Source of the DNA: an uncultured Collinsella sp.
GTDB taxonomy: Bacteria; Actinomycetota; Coriobacteriia; Coriobacteriales; Coriobacteriaceae
Direction: 5' to 3'
Length of the DNA: 27,335 bases
NCBI GenBank assembly: GCA_937969105.1
Contig: CALBUZ010000141.1
Span: forward strand, 1 to 27,335
Shown: positions 7,652 through 15,259 of the stretch, one piece after another
How the letters are laid out: every line of letters starts with the position of its first letter
How positions within the stretch are numbered: position 1 is the first letter of the stretch
Made by a program: the position numbers and the translations under genes
Notes under the pieces: generated by a model
The model's input: only the letters and a program-made list of their open reading frames with translations
Databases searched by the model: none
Told to the model about the DNA's origin: nothing

Positions 7652-8983
7652 ATGAAGTACTTTGGCACCGACGGCTTTCGCGGCGAGGCCAACGTCGGAC
7701 TGACCGTAGAGCATGCGTACAAGATCGGCCGCTTTGTGGGCTGGTATTACGGCGCCAACCGCGGGGCCAAGGCGCGCGTGATCGTGGGCAAGGACACGCG
7801 TCGCTCGAGCTACATGTTCGAGGCGGCGCTGGTGAGTGGCCTGGTCGCGAGCGGTGCGGACGCATATATGCTGCACGTGATCCCCACGCCGGGCGTGGCG
7901 CATCAGACTGTGGAGGGCTGCTTCGATTGCGGCATCATGATCAGCGCGAGCCACAACCCGTTTTGCGATAACGGCATTAAGCTCGTCAACAGCGACGGCT
8001 TTAAGATGGACGAGGACGTGTTGGAGCTCATCGAGGACTATATCGATGGCAAGAGCGAGGTGCCGCTGGCAACGGGCAACCATATCGGCGCCACGGTGGA
8101 CTACATGCAGGGCCGCAACCGCTATATTGCCTCGCTCATCGCGAGCGCGAACTTTTCGCTGCAGGGCGTCAAGATCGGTCTCGACTGCGCCAACGGCTCG
8201 GCATCCTCGGTGGCCAAGCCGGTGTTCGACGCGCTGGGCGCCGATGTGCGCGTGATCAACGCCGCGCCCGATGGCTTTAACATCAACGTCGACTGCGGCT
8301 CTACGCATATGGAGCGTCTGCAGCGCCACGTGGTGGAGCAGGGCCTGGACGTGGGTTTTGCCTATGACGGCGATGCCGACCGCTGCCTGGCCGTGGACGA
8401 GCGCGGTCGCGTGGTCGACGGCGACCAGATCCTGTACGTATGCGGCGTGTATCTGAACAAGCACGGGCGCCTCTCGGGCGGTACCGTGGTGCCGACGATC
8501 GCCAGCAACTTTGGCCTGGTCAAGTCGCTGGAGCTTGCCGGCCTGAGTGCCGTGACCAGCGGCGTGGGTGACCGTCACGTGTACGCCAAGATGCGCGAGG
8601 GCGGCTTCAGCCTAGGCGGAGAGCAAACGGGCCACACGATTTTTGGCGATATCGAGCGCACGGGCGATGGCATTATGACCTCGCTGCGCGTGATGGAAGT
8701 GATTCGCGCCGAGCGCGAGACGCTCTCACAGCTCACGGCTCCATGCAAGCTGCTGCCGCAAGCGCAGGTTGCTGTGCGCGTGGCCGACAAGGATGCCGCG
8801 CTCGAGAACATGGGCGTGCAGAACGCGATCGCCGAGGCCGAGGCCGCGCTGGCGGGCGAGGGCCGCGTGCTCGTGCGCAAGAGCGGAACCGAGTCGGTGA
8901 TTCGCGTGCTGGCTGAGGCTCCGGACCAAGCCGCCGCCGACGCCGCCATGAAGCGCATCGCCGCTGCACTCGAAGCCCTTTAG
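7652..8983 (+). CDS. glmM: Phosphoglucosamine mutase
   Basis: GlmM converts glucosamine-6-phosphate to glucosamine-1-phosphate, feeding UDP-GlcNAc for peptidoglycan. At 443 residues it has normal length. The start motif FGTDGFRG is at 4-11. The phosphoserine loop ISASHNP carries Ser100. The Mg-binding loop DGDADR is at 239-244. The sugar-binding loop GGEQTGH is at 322-328, with Thr where Ser is common. The C-terminal phosphate loop VRKSGTESVIRV is at 408-419; the usual VRPSGTEP is altered at two positions, which does not remove the SGTE core. Start ATG 7652 follows GAGAGGATC. It lies 81 bases after the transporter gene, possibly co-transcribed. Hairpins follow the stop. Confidence 0.96.
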   Translation: MKYFGTDGFRGEANVGLTVEHAYKIGRFVGWYYGANRGAKARVIVGKDTRRSSYMFEAALVSGLVASGADAYMLHVIPTPGVAHQTVEGCFDCGIMISASHNPFCDNGIKLVNSDGFKMDEDVLELIEDYIDGKSEVPLATGNHIGATVDYMQGRNRYIASLIASANFSLQGVKIGLDCANGSASSVAKPVFDALGADVRVINAAPDGFNINVDCGSTHMERLQRHVVEQGLDVGFAYDGDADRCLAVDERGRVVDGDQILYVCGVYLNKHGRLSGGTVVPTIASNFGLVKSLELAGLSAVTSGVGDRHVYAKMREGGFSLGGEQTGHTIFGDIERTGDGIMTSLRVMEVIRAERETLSQLTAPCKLLPQAQVAVRVADKDAALENMGVQNAIAEAEAALAGEGRVLVRKSGTESVIRVLAEAPDQAAADAAMKRIAAALEAL

Positions 8984-9010
8984 TTACGCGGTTTTACCAA
9001 ACCGCGTAAC
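8983..9010 (+). repeat. Perfect 12-bp hairpin at the glmM stop codon
   Basis: GTTACGCGGTTT (8983-8994) and AAACCGCGTAAC (8999-9010) form a perfect stem with a TACC loop. The first base is the last base of the glmM stop. No T-run follows, so it looks like a transcript-end stabiliser rather than a canonical terminator. Confidence 0.6.
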
Positions 9011-9058
9011 TGCTCGACGCTGCAAACGACCCCAAGCGGCAATCTGACGTTCAATTTC

Positions 9059-9090
9059 AAGGGCGCGACCAGAAGGTCAGCGCCCTTTCA
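9059..9090 (+). terminator. Probable glmM terminator
   Basis: AAGGGCGC plus GACC (9059-9070) pairs with GGTC and GCGCCCTT (9075-9087) with a single bulged A and an AGAA loop. TCATTTC follows, a poor T-tract. Confidence 0.55.
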
Positions 9091-9152
9091 TTTCACGTCA
9101 CCTTGCTCGCTTAGGGCCGTTTTCGCTGACGCTGCCAAGGCATCGGCGTCAA

Positions 9153-9274
9153 CCTAGTCATTGGGGACGTTCTTAAACGACTAGCCATCGGGGACACTCT
9201 TCGTCATCCGTGCTTCTGGCTGGCAAAGAGTGTCCCAAACGACTAGTCATTAAAGAACGTCCCCAATGACTAGG
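9153..9274. repeat. Long imperfect inverted repeat built of four copies of one motif (REP/BIME-like)
   Basis: Two 49-base arms (9153-9201 and 9226-9274) are inverted copies around a 24-base spacer; the outer 22 bases of each arm match exactly. Each arm itself holds two tandem copies of a unit that starts TAGnC and ends GGGACRYTCTT, at about 9154-9174 and 9182-9201 on the plus strand and 9226-9245 and 9253-9273 on the minus strand. So the element is four units, two facing each way. There is no ORF inside, no IS end and no T-tract. This is the layout of REP-type palindromes mobilised in trans by Y1/RAYT transposases, or of a MITE. The motif class is inference. Confidence 0.75.
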
Positions 9275-9281
9275 TGAAAAG

Positions 9282-9317
9282 GGGGCGCCGCGGAACCAAT
9301 TCCGCGGCGCCCCTTTG
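9282..9317. terminator. Bidirectional terminator, 14-bp perfect stem
   Basis: GGGGCGCCGCGGAA (9282-9295) pairs perfectly with TTCCGCGGCGCCCC (9300-9313) around CCAA. On the minus strand the stem runs into CTTTTC, so it most plausibly terminates the carboxypeptidase gene that ends 25 bases to its right. On the plus strand only TTT follows. Confidence 0.75.
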
Positions 9318-9338
9318 CGTTGGCGTGTTGCCTAAGCT

Positions 9339-10913
9339 TTACAGCTCGTAGAGCGTGGTGAACTTGTCCTGCAGGTAGCTGCAGTAGTAGCGGGCATCGA
9401 ACGCCATGCCGCACGCGCCCTTGATGAGCTCCGGCGCGTCCTTGGCGCGGCCCCACTGCCAAATGTGCTCGCCCAGCCAGGCGCGGACTGGCGCCAAATC
9501 GCCGCTTGCGCAGGCGCCAGTGAGGTCGACGCCGTCGCGGCACATGGCCGGCACGAACATGGCATCGTAGGCGCTGCCCAGCGCATAGGTGGGGAAGTAG
9601 CCAAACGAGCCACCGCTCCAGTGCGTATCCTGCAGGCAGCCGTGCGTGTTGTCGGGAACGGGAATGCCAAGGTACTCGTCCATAAAGCGGTTCCAAAGCG
9701 CGGGGATATCCTTGGCCGTGGCCTCGCCGGCAAACAGCATGCGCTCGATCTCGTAGCGCACCATAACGTGCAGCGGATAGGTGAGCTCGTCGGCCTCGGT
9801 GCGGATCAGCGACGGCTGAGCGATGTTCACGGCGTGGTAGAGCGTGTCCTCGTCCACGTTGCCGTAGACCTCGGGCGCGTGACGGCGCAGCACCTCGAGC
9901 AGCGGTCCCATAAAGGCGCGGCTGCGACCCACGGTGTTCTCGAAAAAGCGGCTCTGACTCTCGTGGATGCCCATGGAGGTGCCGCCCTCAAGACAGGTGC
10001 GCGCATAGGCAGGATTGACGCCCAGCTCGTACATGGCGTGTCCAGCCTCGTGGATGATGCTGTAGACGTTGGAGATGCAGTCGTCCTCGTAGATGTGCGT
10101 TGCGATGCGCGCATCGCCCACCGAAAAGCCCTCGCTAAACGGGTGCTCGGTAAAGGCAAGCGTGGTGTCGTCCAGGTCCAGGCCGACGAGCTTCATCAGG
10201 TCGAAGCTCATGGCGCGCTGGGCGGCCTCGGGCACGCGGGCGTGCAAAAAGTCGGCATCGGGCTGCTGGCCGCGCTCACCGATGGCGTGCACGAGCGGCA
10301 CGACCGTGGCCTTGACCTCGTCGCAAAACGCATCGAAGCTCTTGGCGGAAAGGCCGCGCTCGTACTGGTCGAGCCACACATCGTACGGGTCGCGCTTGGG
10401 GTCCATGAGCTCGGCCTGATGCTTAAGCTGTCCGACGATTCTGTCCACATAGGGCTCAAAGCTCGCCCAGTCGTTGGTCGCCTTGGCCTTGTGCCACACG
10501 GCATCGGCCTCGCAGGTGAGCCTGGTCCAGGCCTCGGCCTCCTCGGTGGGGATGGCGCTTGCCTCGCGCTGGTCGCGGCCGAGCACGCGAATCTCGTCGA
10601 GCAGCTGCGGGTCGTCGATCTTGCCGCCAGCGACCGTCTCGCGCGCCAACGAGCGCACAAGTTCGACAGACTTTTCGCTGGTCAGGAGCTTGTGGTGCTC
10701 GCCGGCAAGCGTGCCCATGGCATCTGCGCGGGCCGCGGCGCCGTTGGCGGGGGCAATCGTCGCGCCATCGAACTCGGCAATCTTGAGCAGATACTCGCGG
10801 GTCCACAGCTTGCCCTCGAGTTTGCGGAACTTTTTGACGGCCTTGTCGGCCTTCATGCCTTTGGCAGCTTTTGCCACGGCGGCCTTGGCCTTCTTATCGA
10901 GCTTCTTTCCCAT
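9339..10913 (-). CDS. Carboxypeptidase Taq (M32) family metallopeptidase
   Basis: This is a zinc-dependent carboxypeptidase of 524 residues, close to the family's usual length of about 500. The zinc motif HEAGH is at 288-292, and the family block GIHESQSRFFEN at 315-326 supplies the third ligand Glu318. The conserved ISNVYSIIHEAGHAMYELG and PTYALGSAYDAMF segments are also present. The first 35 residues are a lysine- and alanine-rich extension (GKKLDKKAKAAVAKAAKG) that is not part of the fold. There is no signal peptide, so it is a cytoplasmic enzyme trimming C-terminal residues from peptides. Start ATG 10913 has AAGGA six bases upstream. It is transcribed divergently from the pheST T-box leader and ends at a strong terminator. 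Confidence 0.95.
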   Translation of the reverse strand: MGKKLDKKAKAAVAKAAKGMKADKAVKKFRKLEGKLWTREYLLKIAEFDGATIAPANGAAARADAMGTLAGEHHKLLTSEKSVELVRSLARETVAGGKIDDPQLLDEIRVLGRDQREASAIPTEEAEAWTRLTCEADAVWHKAKATNDWASFEPYVDRIVGQLKHQAELMDPKRDPYDVWLDQYERGLSAKSFDAFCDEVKATVVPLVHAIGERGQQPDADFLHARVPEAAQRAMSFDLMKLVGLDLDDTTLAFTEHPFSEGFSVGDARIATHIYEDDCISNVYSIIHEAGHAMYELGVNPAYARTCLEGGTSMGIHESQSRFFENTVGRSRAFMGPLLEVLRRHAPEVYGNVDEDTLYHAVNIAQPSLIRTEADELTYPLHVMVRYEIERMLFAGEATAKDIPALWNRFMDEYLGIPVPDNTHGCLQDTHWSGGSFGYFPTYALGSAYDAMFVPAMCRDGVDLTGACASGDLAPVRAWLGEHIWQWGRAKDAPELIKGACGMAFDARYYCSYLQDKFTTLYEL

Positions 10914-11045
10914 ACCATATCCTTAATCTCGCAGGCCGCGCGCCACGGGTGGGCGCACAGCCAGTTTGCACAGCTACCCGTCTTGTACCCAGCGCGAACA
11001 AAACGGAACGCGGCGATACGCTCGCACAATGTGGTATCCTATAGC

Positions 11046-11332
11046 CCAATGCGTTGACGGAGAGGGTTTTGCCCGCCGCGTCGCCGGCAAGAGAGGGAAG
11101 GTCATGGGCTGAAAGCCTTCCTGCGGTGGCAAGGGCCAAGCGTTCACTCCCGAGCAGCGACCTCAACGGGCGCGCGGCCAGCGGCGGCGAAGCCCCAGTA
11201 GGGAAGCCGTGAGCCTTGCGACAAAGGGCAAAGAGTGGGCGCGGCGGGCCAGACATCCGCCGGGTCAAACAAGGTGGTACCGCGGAATTCAACCGTCCTT
11301 GGGCAATGCACATGCCCGAGGACGGTTTTTTT
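11046..11332 (+). promoter_or_regulatory. Phenylalanine T-box leader of pheST
   Basis: The leader has the parts of a T-box riboswitch, which reads the charging state of a tRNA. The base of stem I is CGTTGA (11052-11057) with TCAACG (11163-11168). On the 3' side of stem I the segment CGTTCACTCC places TTC, a Phe codon, at 11143-11145 as the specifier. The AGAGAGGGAAGG segment near 11090-11101 fits the stem I AG-bulge region. The T-box sequence AAGGTGGTACCGCGG lies at 11271-11285, and its TGGT (11275-11278) can pair with the ACCA end of uncharged tRNA-Phe. A terminator follows at 11291-11332. A possible -10 (TATCCT, 11035-11040) precedes it without a clear -35. Uncharged tRNA-Phe should favour readthrough into pheS. 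Confidence 0.92.
11291..11332 (+). terminator. T-box regulated terminator
   Basis: AACCGTCCTtGGGCA (11291-11305) pairs with TGCCCgAGGACGGTT (from 11313 to 11327), with one T-G pair and a short loop. Seven T residues (11326-11332) follow or overlap its foot. It is the off-state of the T-box and competes with the antiterminator that contains 11271-11285. Confidence 0.9.
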
Positions 11333-11417
11333 GTTACCGAACCGGGCCGCACATCCGCAGCGCCGGGTGGCTCCAGCCGCCGCGGCAAGTGGATGCGCGA
11401 GAGACGAAAGGGAAGAC

Positions 11418-12494
11418 ATGAGTCTGATTGATGATCTGGTCAAACTCGAGGAAGAGGCCAAGGAGCTCGTCGCAGGCGCCGACGACGCCGCCAAGCTCGA
11501 GGCTGCGCGCGTTGAGCTGCTCGGCCGCAAGGGCCGCATCACCGGCCTGATGCGCATGATGGGCAAGCTCGCCCCCGAGGATCGTCCCATGATGGGCAAG
11601 CGCGCCAACGAGATGCGCCAGCTGATCGAGGGCATGCTTGACGAGCGCACCACCGAGATGAAGGCCGCCGCCCTCAAGCACGCACTCGAGCACGAGGCCG
11701 TCGACATCACGCTGCCGGGCATCCGTCCGCAGATCGGTCACCAGCACCTGATCAAGCAGATTATCGAGGAGGCCGAGGACATCTTCTGCGGCATCGGCTA
11801 CACCGTCGAGTCCGGCCCCATGGTCGACACCTCCTACTACAACTTCACCGCGCTCAACGCCCCCATGGATCACCCGAGCCGTTCGGCCCGCGATACCTTC
11901 TACGTGGTCGACAACAACCCCGGCAGCGTCGCGCACCCCGAGGCGCATGCCCACGGCGAGTCCGACGTGCTGCTGCGCACCCAGACCTCGGGCGTGCAGA
12001 TCCACACCATGGAGTCGCAAAAGCCGCCCATCTACATGATCTGCCCGGGCACCGTCTATCGTCCCGACACGGCCGATGCCTGCCACCTGCCGCAGTTCAA
12101 CCAGATCGAGGGCCTGGTCGTCGACGAGGGCATCACCTTTGGCGATCTTAAGGGCACGCTCGACTACTTTGTTAAGTGCATGTTTGGCGAGGACCGCAAG
12201 ACGCGTTACCGCCCGCACTTCTTCCCCTTCACCGAGCCTTCCTGCGAGGTGGACGTGAGCTGCCACGTGTGCGGCGGCAAGGGCTGCAACTTCTGCAAGC
12301 ACAGCGGCTGGATCGAGATCCTGGGCTGCGGCATGGTCGACCCCAACGTTCTTATCAACTGCGGCATCGACCCCGAGAAGTACACCGGTTTCGCCTTTGG
12401 TATTGGTGCCGAGCGCGTCGCGGCCCTGCGCTACGACCTACCGGACCTGCGCACGTTGATGACGGGCGACATGAGGTTCTTGAACCAGTTCTAG
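11418..12494 (+). CDS. pheS: Phenylalanyl-tRNA synthetase alpha subunit
   Basis: PheS is the catalytic class II subunit that charges tRNA-Phe, working as an alpha2-beta2 heterotetramer with PheT. The 358 residues are normal for the family. The N-terminal coiled coil (about 1-85) is followed by the catalytic domain. Visible signatures are HPSRSARDTFYV, LLRTQTSGVQIHTM (motif 2 region), PGTVYRPDTADACHLPQFNQIEGLVVD, HFFPFTEPSCEVDV, and motif 3 in GCGMVDPNVL through FGIGAERVAALRY. A cysteine-rich insert (CHVCGGKGCNFCKHSGW) of the kind seen in many Gram-positive PheS proteins precedes motif 3. Start ATG 11418 follows AAGGGAAG; the upstream open frame runs through the T-box and is not coding. It sits 85 bases past the T-box terminator and 63 bases before pheT. 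Confidence 0.97.
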   Translation: MSLIDDLVKLEEEAKELVAGADDAAKLEAARVELLGRKGRITGLMRMMGKLAPEDRPMMGKRANEMRQLIEGMLDERTTEMKAAALKHALEHEAVDITLPGIRPQIGHQHLIKQIIEEAEDIFCGIGYTVESGPMVDTSYYNFTALNAPMDHPSRSARDTFYVVDNNPGSVAHPEAHAHGESDVLLRTQTSGVQIHTMESQKPPIYMICPGTVYRPDTADACHLPQFNQIEGLVVDEGITFGDLKGTLDYFVKCMFGEDRKTRYRPHFFPFTEPSCEVDVSCHVCGGKGCNFCKHSGWIEILGCGMVDPNVLINCGIDPEKYTGFAFGIGAERVAALRYDLPDLRTLMTGDMRFLNQF

Positions 12495-12557
12495 AACGCT
12501 TTCTTCTTAGTTGCAGTTTCCGGCTCAAAGCCGCATTTATGAAAGGAGACCAGTTAT

Positions 12558-15011
12558 ATGCGCGTTTCTTACGACTGGCTCAAGACCATGATCGATATTC
12601 CGGAGGATCCCAAGACCCTTTCGGACGAATATATCCGTACCGGCACCGAGGTCGAGGCGATCGACACCGTGGGCGAGTCCTTCGACCACGTGGTGACCGC
12701 CAAGGTGCTCACTAAGACCCCGCACCCCGATAGCGACCACATGTATGTGTGCTCGGTCGATGTGGGCGACAAGAATCTCGACGCCGACGGCAACCCCGCT
12801 CCGCTGCAGATCGTCTGCGGCGCGCAGAACTTTGAGGCCGGCGACCACATCGTCACGGCTATGATTGGCGCTGTCCTGCCCGGCGACGTCAAGATCAAGA
12901 AGAGCAAGCTTCGCGGCGTCGTGTCCATGGGCATGAACTGCTCCGCGCGCGAGCTCGGCCTGGGCGGCGACCACTCCGGCATCATGATCCTGCCCGAGGA
13001 TACGCCCTGCGGCATGCCGTTTGCCGAGTACGTGGGCTCGAGCGACACCGTGCTCGACTGCGAGATCACGCCCAATCGTCCCGACTGCCTGTCCATGATC
13101 GGCATGGCCCGCGAGACCGGCGCCATCTTCGACCGCGATTTCCACGTTGAACTGCCCGCCATCAAGGCCGAGACCGGTCGTGCGACCGACGACGAGCTTT
13201 CGGTCGAGATTGCCGACGAGGGCCTGTGCGACCGCTACGTCGCCCGCATCGTGCGCAACGTGAAGGTCGGCCCCTCGCCCGACTGGATGGTCAAGCGCCT
13301 CAACGCCCTGGGCGTGCGCCCGCACAACAACATCGTCGACATCACCAACTATGTGATGATGCTCACCGGTCAGCCGCTGCACGCCTTTGACCTGGACACC
13401 TTTGCCGAGCGCGAGGGCAGGCGCCGCGTGGTGGTTCGCGCCGCCCAGCAGGATGAAAAGTTCACGACGCTCGACGGCGAGGAGCGCACGCTCGACGCCG
13501 GCATGGGCCTCATCACTGATGGCGAGCGTCCCGTGGCGCTGGCCGGCGTTATGGGCGGCATGGATTCCGAGATCGAGGACGACACCGTCGACGTGATGGT
13601 CGAGAGCGCCTGCTTCAACGCCGGTCGCACCTCGCACACCAGCCGCGACCTGTCGCTGATCTCCGACGCCTCCATTCGCTTTGAGCGCCAGGTCGATGAG
13701 ACCGGCTGCGTGGATGTCGCCAACGTTACCTGCGCGCTGATCGAGGAGATCGCCGGCGGCGAGGTCGCTCCTGGCTATGTCGACGTGTTCCCCGCGCCCA
13801 AGACCATCGACAGCATCAAGCTGCGCCTGGCCCGCGTGCATGCCATCTGCGGTGCCGACATCGAGCCCGACTTTATCGAGCGTTCGCTCACTCGCCTGGG
13901 CTGCACCGTCGAGCGCGACGGCGAGGACTTTATGGTCACCCCGCCGAGCTTCCGCCCCGACCTGCCGCGCGAGATTGATCTGATCGAGGAGGTCCTGCGC
14001 CTGTGGGGCATGGGCCGCGTGACGGCGACCATCCCGGCTGCCAAGAACCACATCGGCGGCCTGACCCGCGAGCAGAAGCTCACCCGCAAGGTCGGCGAGA
14101 TCCTGCGCGCCTGCGGCCTCAACGAGACCACGACCTTTGGCTTTGCCGCTCCGGGCGACCTGGAGAAGATCGGCATGTCCACCGAGGGCCGCGGTTGCCC
14201 CGTGGTGCTCATGAACCCGCTGGTGGCCGAGCAGACCGAGATGCGCCGCTCGCTGCTGCCGGGCCTGCTGCAATCCGTGGCCTATAACGAGGCCCACGGC
14301 ACGCCCAACGTGCACCTGTACGAGGTCGGCAGCCTGTTCCACGGTCGCGAGAACGCCAGCCTGCCCAAGGAGACCAAGTCCGTGGCGGGTGTGCTCTCGG
14401 GGCAGTGGAGCGAGCAGTCCTGGAATATGAAGTACCGCAAGCTGCGCTTCTTCTTTGGCAAGGGCATTGTCGAGGAGCTGCTTGCCCAGCTGCGCATCGA
14501 GAAGGTTCGCTTCCGTCCCGTCGAGGGCGAGGGCTATGCCTTCTTGCAGCCGGGTCGTGCGGCCGAGGTTCTGTCCGGCGGCACCGTGCTGGGCTGGGTC
14601 GGCGAGATTCATCCCGAGGCGCGCGAGGCGATGGGCATCGATGAGGTCGTCGTTGCCTTTGAGCTCGACCTGGACAAGCTGATCAAGGGCGCCCGCAACC
14701 AGGAGAACTACCGCGAGTTCTCGCAGTATCCGGCTGTTGAGCACGACCTGGCTATCGTGGTCGATAACTCCGTGACCTGCGAGGACCTTGAGCGCCGCAT
14801 TACCAGCGCCGGTGGCAAGCTGCTCGAGGGTGTGCGTCTGTTCGACGTCTACCGCGATCCGGTCCGCGTGGGCGTGGGCAAGAAGTCCATGGCCTTTGCG
14901 CTTACGTATCGCTCCGACGACCACACGCTCACCAGCGAAGAGGTCGAAAAAGCGCACCAGAAGATCGTCACCAAGGTATGTAAGGGCGTAAACGGCGAGG
15001 TCCGCGGCTAG
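12558..15011 (+). CDS. pheT: Phenylalanyl-tRNA synthetase beta subunit
   Basis: PheT is the large subunit that binds tRNA-Phe and edits mischarged Tyr. The 817 residues cover the full bacterial domain set. An EMAP-like tRNA-binding OB fold lies at about 40-150 (VVTAKVLTKTPHPDSDHMYVC). The B3/B4 editing domain at about 205-380 includes PHNNIVDITNYVMMLTGQPLHAFD. The B5 domain is at about 405-475, with FRPDLPREIDLIEEVLRLWG at its end. A catalytic-like core at about 490-700 contains NPLVAEQTEMRRSLLPGLL. A C-terminal FDX-ACB anticodon-binding domain is at about 723-815 (YREFSQYPAVEHDLAIVVD, ending HQKIVTKVC). Start ATG 12558 has AAAGGAG nine bases upstream. A terminator follows at 15122. Confidence 0.97.
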   Translation: MRVSYDWLKTMIDIPEDPKTLSDEYIRTGTEVEAIDTVGESFDHVVTAKVLTKTPHPDSDHMYVCSVDVGDKNLDADGNPAPLQIVCGAQNFEAGDHIVTAMIGAVLPGDVKIKKSKLRGVVSMGMNCSARELGLGGDHSGIMILPEDTPCGMPFAEYVGSSDTVLDCEITPNRPDCLSMIGMARETGAIFDRDFHVELPAIKAETGRATDDELSVEIADEGLCDRYVARIVRNVKVGPSPDWMVKRLNALGVRPHNNIVDITNYVMMLTGQPLHAFDLDTFAEREGRRRVVVRAAQQDEKFTTLDGEERTLDAGMGLITDGERPVALAGVMGGMDSEIEDDTVDVMVESACFNAGRTSHTSRDLSLISDASIRFERQVDETGCVDVANVTCALIEEIAGGEVAPGYVDVFPAPKTIDSIKLRLARVHAICGADIEPDFIERSLTRLGCTVERDGEDFMVTPPSFRPDLPREIDLIEEVLRLWGMGRVTATIPAAKNHIGGLTREQKLTRKVGEILRACGLNETTTFGFAAPGDLEKIGMSTEGRGCPVVLMNPLVAEQTEMRRSLLPGLLQSVAYNEAHGTPNVHLYEVGSLFHGRENASLPKETKSVAGVLSGQWSEQSWNMKYRKLRFFFGKGIVEELLAQLRIEKVRFRPVEGEGYAFLQPGRAAEVLSGGTVLGWVGEIHPEAREAMGIDEVVVAFELDLDKLIKGARNQENYREFSQYPAVEHDLAIVVDNSVTCEDLERRITSAGGKLLEGVRLFDVYRDPVRVGVGKKSMAFALTYRSDDHTLTSEEVEKAHQKIVTKVCKGVNGEVRG

Positions 15012-15121
15012 GATTTGCGCTGGGAGCGTAGGGCCTGATGGCGGTTGCTGTGGGCTCTGCGTGACCGCGGTGTTCGGAATAAGGCACCGTTGAGCCTGCA
15101 TATATGACACGCGCATTACAT

Positions 15122-15156
15122 AACGGCGTGCTGCTTTGTCGGCAGCGCGCCGTTTT
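15122..15156 (+). terminator. Terminator of pheST
   Basis: AACGGCGTGCTGC (15122-15134) pairs with GCAGCGCGCCGTT (15142-15154) with one T-G pair and loop TTTGTCG; the arm ends in a run of four T (15153-15156). It lies about 110 bases past the pheT stop. Confidence 0.8.
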
Positions 15157-15164
15157 GCTATGAT
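15136..15164 (+). promoter_or_regulatory. Promoter of the Ni/Co transporter operon, embedded in the pheT terminator
   Basis: TTGTCG (15136-15141) is followed after exactly 17 bases by TATGAT (15159-15164). The -35 box is the terminator loop, and the spacer is the terminator's 3' arm plus its T-run. Predicted transcription start is near 15171, just before the palindrome at 15175. Confidence 0.7.
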
Positions 15165-15174
15165 AGCCCGCGGC

Positions 15175-15202
15175 GTGTTACGAATCTGACAATGCGTAAC
15201 AC
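15175..15202 (+). promoter_or_regulatory. Candidate NikR operator, GTGTTAC-N14-GTAACAC
   Basis: GTGTTAC (15175-15181) and GTAACAC (15196-15202) are perfect inverted repeats separated by 14 bases; the symmetry extends one base inward (G/C). This matches the operator type described for NikR in Desulfovibrio, which differs from the E. coli type (GTATGA-N16-TCATAC). It sits just downstream of the -10 box, where bound repressor would block transcription, and 57 bases before the start of a nickel/cobalt transporter operon. No nikR gene is in the window. Confidence 0.65.
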
Positions 15203-15259
15203 TGACAAGGCGATTTAAGCGGCGTTGCAATTCTGTGCGCCGATAACCGGGAGGCGTAC

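Noticed and set aside
12537..15230. Very long open frame antisense to pheT (about 897 codons)
   Set aside because: It is a by-product of GC-rich codon bias in pheT. It has His/Val/Leu/Gly-rich low-complexity content, no domain and no ribosome site.
15012..15259. Cobalamin riboswitch before cbiM
   Set aside because: No B12-box-like sequence was seen. The gap is accounted for by a terminator, a promoter and a palindrome.
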